Origin: Lachnospiraceae bacterium | GTDB taxonomy: Bacteria; Bacillota; Clostridia; Lachnospirales; Lachnospiraceae | Direction of reading: 5' to 3' | Length of the DNA: 7,045 nt | NCBI GenBank assembly: GCA_014804495.1 | Contig: JAAUZS010000074.1 | Span: 27,797 to 34,841 of the forward strand | Shown: positions 1-4,240 of the stretch, piece after piece | Layout of the letters: each line of letters opens with the position of its first letter | How positions within the stretch are numbered: position 1 is the stretch's first letter | Program-made: the position numbers and the translations under genes | Notes under the pieces: model-generated | What the model was told of the DNA's origin: nothing | The model's database searches: none | What the model saw: only the letters and a program-made list of their open reading frames with translations

Positions 1-315
1 TACTGGTCGGAATCGGAGGTGTCTTTCACGGTTGAACAGAAGATAACGGGTCTTACGCCGGGCACTTATGAGTTCGGACTGTATCTGCAGGGCGGCGATG
101 CAGGAAATAATGCAGAGATGTATATATATGCGGATAACGGAAGAGATAATCTGGCGGCATTAACCGGTGTAAGCGGCTGGTGCAACTGGCAGAATCCGGT
201 AATTTCAGACATTACCGTAGGCGAGGACGGAACGCTTATCGTCGGCGCATCCATCAGCTGTGCGGCAAAAGGCTGGGGAACGCTGGATGACTTTTATCTG
301 TATAAGGTGGATTGA
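1..315 (+). CDS. C-terminal part of a secreted carbohydrate-active enzyme, possibly GH53-type endo-galactanase (5' truncated)
   Basis: The reading frame is open from the first base of the window to a TGA at 313-315, so only the last 104 residues are visible and the true start lies upstream. The fragment looks like a beta-sandwich carbohydrate-binding module. It has a VEQKITGLTPGTYEF segment, a GGDAGNNAEMYIYA segment, a Trp-rich GWCNWQNP stretch and a terminal WGTLDDFYLYKVD. Modules ending in a 'G.LDD..L' strand are familiar to me from the C-termini of Firmicutes GH53 arabinogalactan endo-beta-1,4-galactanases and related extracellular glycanases. The catalytic domain is not in view, so the substrate cannot be read from the sequence. 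A GH42 beta-galactosidase 4 kb away makes a galactan-type substrate plausible by context only. There is no sortase motif or membrane anchor at this end. A terminator-like hairpin follows about 50 bp downstream. It could equally be the tail of another glycanase or a surface protein. Confidence 0.6.
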   Translation, partial: YWSESEVSFTVEQKITGLTPGTYEFGLYLQGGDAGNNAEMYIYADNGRDNLAALTGVSGWCNWQNPVISDITVGEDGTLIVGASISCAAKGWGTLDDFYLYKVD

Positions 316-326
316 ACTATAAACTG

Positions 327-363
327 AAAGAGGGAGTCCCAAAACTATGATTGAATAAAATTA
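327..363 (+). repeat. Left copy of a 37-bp inverted repeat bracketing the xre-methyltransferase unit
   Basis: Positions 340-363 (core AAACTATGATTGAATAAAA) are perfectly complementary to 1726-1749 over 24 bp. An AAAGAG block at 327-332 pairs with CTCTTT at 1757-1762 on the same axis. The repeat starts a few bases after the stop codon of the left-edge enzyme gene and ends where the terminator hairpin begins. No transposase lies between the copies. It may be the end of a non-autonomous mobile unit or a dispersed intergenic repeat. Confidence 0.75.
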
Positions 364-398
364 TGGAGAGCGGTATGGTAACCGTTCTCTATTTTTTT
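363..398 (+). terminator. Intrinsic terminator of the left-edge enzyme gene, possibly bidirectional
   Basis: The stem GAGAGCGGT (366-374) pairs with ACCGTTCTC (381-389) over 9 bp with one G-T wobble, around the 6-nt loop ATGGTA. Further weaker pairs lie at the base, and a run of seven T follows at 392-398. This is a standard rho-independent terminator for the rightward gene. The convergent regulator gene ends 8 bp to the right, so the same hairpin may also serve it in the other direction, where the T-run is weaker. Confidence 0.85.
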
Positions 399-405
399 AC
401 TGTAA

Positions 406-723
406 TCAGAATTTATCGGCAACTTCCAATAATTCTATAATTCGCTGACGTCTATCTGGCGAAGAGTTTAAATAAATTTCTTTCATCCGGCTTGGTATAT
501 TTTCTATTTGTTCTTCTCCCCTTATCAGATAATTCAAATCTACCCCTAAAATATCACTGACAATAATAAGGTTTTCAATAGACAATCCGGCATTCCCACG
601 CTCTACTCCGCCATAGTGCTTTACAGAGACATTCAGTTTTTCCGCAATTTGCTCCTGTGTCATATGCAATAACTTTCTCTGTTTTTTCATCCGTTTTCCC
701 ATAGCGATTTTATAATTTTCCAT
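406..723 (-). CDS. XRE-family helix-turn-helix transcriptional regulator
   Basis: A 105-residue protein made almost entirely of one Cro/C1-type DNA-binding domain. Helices 1-2 with the LLHMTQEQIAEKLNVS segment (about 18-33) lead into the recognition helix and the HYGGVERG turn (36-43), then SIENLIIVSDILGVDLNYLIRG (48-69), the usual end of the XRE fold. The last 35 residues are charged and probably helical (RRQRIIELLEVADKF), perhaps for dimerisation. There is no separate sensor or peptidase domain, so any signal is unknown. The start is supported by GAGAAAGG about 7 bp upstream of the ATG on this strand. It is divergent from the methyltransferase gene, with a 177-bp AT-rich intergenic region containing repeated ACCT/AGGT half-sites, so it may regulate both itself and that gene. 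Codon use and AT content resemble the methyltransferase more than the other neighbours. Confidence 0.85.
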   Translation of the reverse strand: MENYKIAMGKRMKKQRKLLHMTQEQIAEKLNVSVKHYGGVERGNAGLSIENLIIVSDILGVDLNYLIRGEEQIENIPSRMKEIYLNSSPDRRQRIIELLEVADKF

Positions 724-885
724 TTTAATACCTTTCTCTTACTATATAGGTATAGTTTATTATTACCTGTTACTTCTTAAAACCTAGTTAAAGGTAATGT
801 TATACTTGATTTATATAACCTATTATGTTATATTTTATATGCGCTCGGATAAAAGAGAACTCTGAAAATAATTACAGTACATAAT
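724..885. promoter_or_regulatory. Divergent regulatory region with repeated ACCT/AGGT and GTTATA half-sites
   Basis: This very AT-rich spacer lies between two divergent starts. AGGT/ACCT half-sites occur at 748-751, 765-768, 782-785, 792-795 and 818-821. The pair ATTACCT (762-768) and AGGTAAT (792-798) forms a 7-bp inverted repeat. GTTATA (799-804), TATAAC (814-819) and GTTATA (827-832) form a second set of alternating half-sites. A weak rightward promoter candidate is TTGATT (806-811) with TTATAT at 828-833 (16-bp spacer). Several small operators would suit an XRE repressor of the phage or mobile-element type, but AT-rich DNA gives such repeats easily. Confidence 0.4.
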
Positions 886-891
886 AAAGGA
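886..891 (+). promoter_or_regulatory. Ribosome binding site deciding the methyltransferase start
   Basis: AAAGGA directly abuts the ATG at 892, which is too close for initiation there. It lies 9 bp before the in-frame ATG at 901, a good spacing. This favours 901 as the start. Confidence 0.6.
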
Positions 892-900
892 ATGGTTCAA

Positions 901-1527
901 ATGTTTGCAAAATGGAAAAGATATATACAATTTAACATACAATATTTTTTGCTTGAAAAACCTAAAGGATTAGATTTTACAATGCGTGATACGTCTTTAT
1001 TAAGAAAAAGTCACGGTTTATATCATGGTTACAGCAAAACAGCAGAAAAACATGTCAAAGAGATTTTTGACACCCTAATTTTTACCGGTGAGGATAAACT
1101 GTTGGATATTGGATGCGGCAAGGGAGCTGTTCTTAGAATTGCTACTGAATATCCTTTCCAAAAAATAGCAGGAATCGATATAGATGCAAGGCTTATTGAT
1201 ATTGCAGTGAAAAACTTTCAACTACTTGGGATGAAGAATAGGGTATCTTGTCAGCAAATTAATGCAACGGAATTTAAGAAGTATAACGAATATAATATAT
1301 TTTTTATGTTCAACCCCTTTTCTGGTTTTGTTATGGAAAAAGTAGCAGATGAATTACTGAAAGTTTCTGAAAAAAAGACAATTACAATTATATATCATAA
1401 TCCGGTATACTTGGAACTTTTTAAGCAAAAGGGAGAAGTAACGGTCTTAAAATATCTTTATGATAAAACAAAGGATTATTATACTTGTATTTTTATGTTA
1501 AAGCCAACACAAAAAACAACATCTTGA
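901..1527 (+). CDS. Class I SAM-dependent methyltransferase, substrate unknown
   Basis: A 208-residue protein from the preferred ATG at 901 (211 residues from 892). Motif I, LLDIGCGKG (67-75), is the glycine-rich SAM-binding loop. GIDID (91-95) is the acidic end of strand 2 that usually holds the ribose hydroxyls. A motif-IV-like FMFNPFSGF lies around 135-143, followed by a late strand TIIYHNPVY (about 162-170). The NPF and YHNP motifs match a family of stand-alone bacterial methyltransferases of unassigned substrate. They are not the NPPY of N6-adenine DNA methylases, and there is no DNA target-recognition domain, so I would not call this a restriction or modification enzyme. There is no signal peptide, so it is cytoplasmic. 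It is noticeably more AT-rich than the peroxidase and GH42 genes and sits with an XRE regulator between inverted repeats, which suggests acquisition as a unit. No strong terminator follows before the palindromic repeat at about 1601. Confidence 0.85.
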   Translation: MFAKWKRYIQFNIQYFLLEKPKGLDFTMRDTSLLRKSHGLYHGYSKTAEKHVKEIFDTLIFTGEDKLLDIGCGKGAVLRIATEYPFQKIAGIDIDARLIDIAVKNFQLLGMKNRVSCQQINATEFKKYNEYNIFFMFNPFSGFVMEKVADELLKVSEKKTITIIYHNPVYLELFKQKGEVTVLKYLYDKTKDYYTCIFMLKPTQKTTS

Positions 1528-1600
1528 AACAATTCGATTGTTCCGGAAGCATTCTCATAAATTATAAGCATTTAAATGAGGAACTACCGCCTTTCTTTTT

Positions 1601-1719
1601 TGCAAAATCAATAACCAGAACTTGAACAAAATAAACAAAAATGGGGCGTCTCTGCTCTGCAATGAGCCACATTTTTGTTTATTTTGTTCAAGTTCGTAGC
1701 TTGTGACAATAGTTTCGCA
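1601..1719 (+). repeat. Long palindromic repeat element, copy 1
   Basis: The core is a 30-bp stem, 1618-1647 pairing with 1666-1695 with a single G/A mismatch (1644/1669), around an 18-nt loop (1648-1665). Loop and stem match a second copy at 6774-6849. The stem begins GAACTTGAACAAAATAAAC and ends GGGGC before the loop. The left flank TCAATAACCA is shared with copy 2. The right flank ATAGTTTCGCA (1709-1719) is the reverse complement of the left flank of copy 2, which marks a terminal inverted repeat. The left end appears slightly shortened (TGCAAAATC). It contains no ORF and lacks the T-run of a classical terminator, although the stem could still slow transcription leaving the methyltransferase gene. 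Confidence 0.85.
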
Positions 1720-1725
1720 TTTAGC

Positions 1726-1762
1726 TAATTTTATTCAATCATAGTTTTGATCCCCACTCTTT
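1726..1762 (-). repeat. Right copy of the 37-bp inverted repeat
   Basis: Complementary to 327-363, with the perfect 24-bp part at 1726-1749 and CTCTTT at 1757-1762. It lies just outside palindromic repeat copy 1 and about 40 bp before the -35 box of the peroxidase operon. Together with the left copy it encloses the terminator, xre, the methyltransferase and the palindromic repeat. Confidence 0.75.
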
Positions 1763-1802
1763 TTATCATTTTACAGGAAAAAGAAAAAGTTGGAAAATAT
1801 AG

Positions 1803-1831
1803 TTGACAAAGCAAAATAGATTGTGTACAAT
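1803..1831 (+). promoter_or_regulatory. Sigma-A promoter of the peroxidase operon
   Basis: A perfect TTGACA -35 box (1803-1808), a 17-bp spacer and TACAAT as -10 box (1826-1831). Transcription would begin near 1838, leaving a leader of about 50 nt before the ATG at 1888. The leader contains a full-strength AAGGAGGT ribosome site (1876-1883). A strong promoter with an operator across its spacer and -10 box implies control by repression. Confidence 0.9.
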
Positions 1832-1837
1832 CTATTT
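1814..1837. promoter_or_regulatory. Palindromic operator over the -10 region, probable OhrR/MarR binding site
   Basis: AAATAGATTGT (1814-1824) is mirrored perfectly by ACAATCTATTT (1827-1837) around a 2-bp centre. This 11-2-11 palindrome covers the promoter spacer and the whole -10 box, where a bound dimer would exclude RNA polymerase. The ATTGT..ACAAT core is of the kind known for MarR/OhrR operators; Bacillus OhrR sites are built from TACAATT/AATTGTA elements. The last gene of the operon encodes an OhrR-type protein, the obvious candidate ligand by context. Confidence 0.75.
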
Positions 1838-1887
1838 ATAATAAATTGAACGCAATTAAATAGTATAAAATTGATAAGGAGGTAAAA

Positions 1888-2361
1888 ATGGGTATTTATG
1901 ATTATTCTGTAAAGGCACAGGACGGCAGTGAAGTTTCTCTTGCAGATTACAGGGACAAGGTTCTTTTGATTGTAAACACGGCAACAGGCTGCGGTTTTAC
2001 GCCGCAATATGAAGGGCTGCAGGACTTGTATGAGAAGTATCAGTCTAAAGGGTTGGAGATTCTTGATTTTCCATGTAACCAGTTTGGGCATCAGGCGCCG
2101 GGAAGCGATGAAGAAATTACAGACTTCTGTCAGTCACGATATGGCGTAACCTTTAGGCAGTTTAAGAAAATCGAGGTAAACGGCGAGGGCGAAGAACCAT
2201 TGTACACTTTTCTGAAATCGCAGCAGAAAGGAGTTATGGGTAATAATATTAAATGGAATTTTACTAAGTTCTTAGTTGACAGAAACGGGAATGTAGTTGA
2301 ACGTTTTGCTCCGACGGTTACGCCGGAAAAGATAGACGAAAAAATAAAGGAACTGTTATAG
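1888..2361 (+). CDS. gpx: Glutathione peroxidase family thiol peroxidase, Cys type
   Basis: A 157-residue GPx with a thioredoxin-like fold that reduces hydrogen peroxide and organic hydroperoxides in the cytoplasm. The peroxidatic residue is Cys35 (codon TGC, not a selenocysteine TGA) in NTATGCGFTPQY. The other catalytic positions are Gln69 in FGHQAPG, and Trp123 and Asn124 in IKWNFTKF. Cys81 in DFCQSRYGVTF is at the position of the resolving cysteine of yeast Gpx3 (Cys82), and Cys63 is in FPCNQFG. This pattern marks an atypical 2-Cys enzyme that in known relatives is reduced by thioredoxin rather than glutathione, which suits a Clostridial host. The length is normal for the family. The start is fixed by AAGGAGGT 4 bp upstream. 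It is the first gene of the operon, 22 bp before a second, diverged gpx copy. Confidence 0.95.
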   Translation: MGIYDYSVKAQDGSEVSLADYRDKVLLIVNTATGCGFTPQYEGLQDLYEKYQSKGLEILDFPCNQFGHQAPGSDEEITDFCQSRYGVTFRQFKKIEVNGEGEEPLYTFLKSQQKGVMGNNIKWNFTKFLVDRNGNVVERFAPTVTPEKIDEKIKELL

Positions 2362-2383
2362 AATAAAAAAGGAGAGGATTTCT

Positions 2384-3220
2384 ATGAATATTTATGATTT
2401 TAATGTAAGAAATACAGAAGGTGCTGAAATATCTTTAAAAGATCATGCCGGAAAAGTAATGTTGATAATCAATTCTGCAACAGAGTGTGGTTTTACTCCG
2501 CAATATGACAGTTTACAGGAGCTTTATGAAAAATACGGCGACGAGGGATTTGTCATTTTGGATTTTCCCTGTAACCAGTTTGGGCATCAGGCGCCCGGAA
2601 GCGATGAAGAAATTGTAAGTTTTTGTGACTCTACTTATGGAATTACATTTCCGATTTTCTCTAAGGTAGAAGTGAACGGCAGTAGCGAGAGCCCGCTCTA
2701 TGCCTATTTAAAATCACAAAAAGGCTTTGCAGGATTTGATCCGGAACACCCTTTGACGCCGATTCTTGAAAGTTCTTTGGAAAGAACAGACCCGGATTAT
2801 GCCCAAAACAGTGATATTAAATGGAACTTTACCAAATTTCTGATTGACAGACAGGGGAATGTTGTAGAGCGTTTTGAGCCTACTACAGATATGGCGATAG
2901 TGGAAGATGAGATTGTAGGGCTTTTAAGACCGAAGAATGCTGATAATATTATGGAATATACTTATAAAACCCATGATACCTGTTCCAGTGAAATAAAACT
3001 TAACATTGAAGGAAATGTGGTTACAAACATTTCTTTTACAGGAGGATGCAATGGAAACCTGAAAGCAATCCCGCGTCTTGTAGATGGCTGGACGGTGGAA
3101 GAAATTGAGAAAAAGCTGTCAGGCGTAATCTGCGGACGCAGACCGACTTCCTGTGCAGACCAGCTTGCTAAGGCCTGTAGGGAAGCATATGAAGCACAGA
3201 AAGAGAGGATGCAGGCATGA
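2384..3220 (+). CDS. Fusion protein: GPx-family peroxidase + C-terminal TIGR03905/TSCPD-type Cys-rich domain
   Basis: A 278-residue protein of two parts. Residues 1-183 are a complete GPx domain: Cys35 in SATECGFTPQY, Cys63, Gln69, Cys81 in SFCDSTYGITF, Trp147/Asn148 in IKWNFTKF. A loop insertion at about 113-144, common in bacterial GPx, is absent from the preceding copy. Residues about 190-275 (MEYTYKTHDTCSSE, FTGGCNGNLKAIPRLV, VICGRRPTSCADQLAKA) match the small TIGR03905/TSCPD domain, normally a stand-alone protein of about 80 residues and related to the C-terminal tail of class II ribonucleotide reductases. Its cysteines are 200, 222, 250, 257 and 265, and the signature reads TSCAD instead of TSCPD. 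The frame is continuous through the junction, and no good ribosome site precedes Met190, so this looks like a real fusion. Role of the extra domain: unknown, perhaps metal binding or thiol relay. GGAGAGGA precedes the start. Confidence 0.9.
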   Translation: MNIYDFNVRNTEGAEISLKDHAGKVMLIINSATECGFTPQYDSLQELYEKYGDEGFVILDFPCNQFGHQAPGSDEEIVSFCDSTYGITFPIFSKVEVNGSSESPLYAYLKSQKGFAGFDPEHPLTPILESSLERTDPDYAQNSDIKWNFTKFLIDRQGNVVERFEPTTDMAIVEDEIVGLLRPKNADNIMEYTYKTHDTCSSEIKLNIEGNVVTNISFTGGCNGNLKAIPRLVDGWTVEEIEKKLSGVICGRRPTSCADQLAKACREAYEAQKERMQA

Positions 3221-3624
3221 AAGTTGAAGTAAGGTATTATACAAGATCGGGGAATACAAAAAAGCTCGCAGAGGCAATTGCAAAAGCAGTCGGAGTGGAG
3301 GCAAGGACAGTAGATGAGCCGCTTAAAGAAGATGTTGACATATTGTTTCTTGGCAGTTCGGTCTATGCATATGGAGTAGATGATAGTATTAAAAAGTTTA
3401 TTTCCAATATTGATGTACGGGTAGGTAAGGTTGTAAATTTCAGTACGGCGGCATTAATAAAATCTACATATAAGCAGGTAGGAAAGCTCCTTGAGAAAAA
3501 AGGAATAACACAGGCAGAGGAAGAATTTTACTGTAAAGGTTCTTTTGGCTCTATACACAAGGGAAAACCGGATGAAAAGGATTGCAAGGCTGCTGCGGAA
3601 TTTGCAAAAAAAGTCATATCGTGA
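3217..3624 (+). CDS. Short flavodoxin-family protein
   Basis: A 135-residue flavodoxin-like protein, cytoplasmic and expected to bind FMN and carry electrons. The phosphate-binding loop is YTRSGNTKKLAEAI (8-21). The second FMN loop is SSVYAYGVDDSIKKFI (47-62). FSTAALIKSTY (75-85) and the C-terminal helix (121-133) complete the alternating alpha/beta pattern. It is short for a classical flavodoxin (about 140-150), and C-terminal GSFGSIHKGKPDEKD resembles the flavodoxin-domain proteins common in Clostridia. The ATG overlaps the stop of the GPx fusion gene as ATGA, with AGAGAGGA just before it, so the two are translationally coupled. This suggests they act together, perhaps with the flavodoxin feeding electrons to a thiol reductant for the peroxidases (inference). 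Cysteines are at 106 and 123. Confidence 0.88.
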   Translation: MKVEVRYYTRSGNTKKLAEAIAKAVGVEARTVDEPLKEDVDILFLGSSVYAYGVDDSIKKFISNIDVRVGKVVNFSTAALIKSTYKQVGKLLEKKGITQAEEEFYCKGSFGSIHKGKPDEKDCKAAAEFAKKVIS

Positions 3625-3642
3625 TAAATTATAGGGTGAAAA

Positions 3643-3661
3643 ATGTGTGCAAAGCACACAT
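3643..3661 (+). other. Perfect 8-bp hairpin between flavodoxin and ohrR-type genes
   Basis: ATGTGTGC (3643-3650), loop AAA, GCACACAT (3654-3661). No T-run follows, so it is not an intrinsic terminator. It sits in the only real gap of the operon (71 bp). It could be an mRNA processing or stabilising stem, or an operator. I see no convincing internal promoter beside it. Confidence 0.55.
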
Positions 3662-3695
3662 ACAAATTCGCAGGTTGAGAAAGGGCAAGGGTAAT

Positions 3696-4133
3696 ATGCA
3701 AAATAATAAATACGATTGCTTAAAACTTGAAAATCAATTATGCTTTCCGCTTTATGCTTGTTCCAAGGAAGTAATAAGAAGGTATAAACCTTATCTTGAC
3801 AAGCTTGATCTGACATATACGCAGTATATCGCAATGATGGTAATGTGGGAGAAAAAAGAGGTAACTGTCAAGGAGCTTGGAAAATACCTTTATCTTGATT
3901 CGGGTACGCTTACTCCCGTGCTGAAGAAACTGGAAGAAAAAAAATATGTGATACGTAACCGCTCTAAAGAAGATGAGCGTAATCTGATTGTTTCAATTAC
4001 TCAGGAAGGGGAGGACTTAAAAGAGCAGGCAGTTCAGATACCTGCGAGCCTGAGTGCCTGCGTTAATGTTGAACCGCAGGAGGCGCAGCAGTTATACCGG
4101 CTTTTATATAAGCTGCTTGACGGGTTGGCTTAA
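3696..4133 (+). CDS. ohrR: OhrR-type MarR-family peroxide-sensing repressor
   Basis: A 145-residue winged-helix protein. KLENQLCFPLYACSKEV (10-26) is the diagnostic N-terminal helix of OhrR; Cys16 matches the reactive cysteine of Bacillus OhrR (Cys15). The segment KPYLDKLDLTYTQYIAMMVMWE (31-52) carries the Tyr residues that contact the cysteine in known structures. VKELGKYLYLDSGTLTPVLKKLE (58-80) is the recognition helix region, and RNRSKEDERNLIVSIT (87-102) is the wing. A second C-terminal cysteine, Cys122, suggests the 2-Cys disulfide class typified by Xanthomonas OhrR (Cys22/Cys127). The ATG at 3696 is preferred over an upstream in-frame start at 3582 because homology begins there and AAGGG motifs lie 4 and 10 bp upstream. 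Oxidation by organic hydroperoxide should release it from DNA. It is the last gene of the operon, and the palindrome at 1814-1837 is its likely target, giving autoregulation. No ohr gene is visible. Confidence 0.9.
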   Translation: MQNNKYDCLKLENQLCFPLYACSKEVIRRYKPYLDKLDLTYTQYIAMMVMWEKKEVTVKELGKYLYLDSGTLTPVLKKLEEKKYVIRNRSKEDERNLIVSITQEGEDLKEQAVQIPASLSACVNVEPQEAQQLYRLLYKLLDGLA

Positions 4134-4162
4134 CGCTGAAATGAAATGTTTATCTTAAGAAA

Positions 4163-4214
4163 GATTCGGCTGTTAAAAGGCTGCTACATAAAAATACCTT
4201 TTGACAGCCGAATT
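4163..4214. terminator. Long stem between convergent ohrR-type and GH42 genes, probable bidirectional terminator
   Basis: ATTCGGCTGTTAAAAGG (4164-4180) pairs with 4197-4213 over 17 bp with one T-G wobble (4174/4203), around a 16-nt loop. It is flanked by AT-rich rather than pure T sequence: TAATTTA on the right, and CTTTCTT when read leftward. It is placed between two stop codons, 30 bp after one gene and 27 bp before the end of the other, as expected for a shared terminator. The T-run is imperfect on both sides. Confidence 0.75.
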
Positions 4215-4240
4215 AATTTAGGTGATTACGCCACTGTAAT

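Noticed and set aside
901..1527. Restriction-modification DNA methylase
   Set aside because: There is no NPPY or PC motif, no target-recognition domain and no adjacent endonuclease.
1771..2091. 106-codon ORF on the minus strand across the operon promoter and first gpx
   Set aside because: It is antisense to a clear GPx gene, covers a strong promoter and operator, and its composition is that of a shadow frame.
2384..3220. Possibility of selenocysteine in the GPx proteins
   Set aside because: The catalytic codons are TGC and TGT in the two genes, with no in-frame TGA, so both are cysteine enzymes.
3582..3695. Upstream in-frame extension of the ohrR-type gene
   Set aside because: The extra 38 residues have no MarR similarity, would overlap the flavodoxin gene, and the ATG at 3696 has good ribosome sites.
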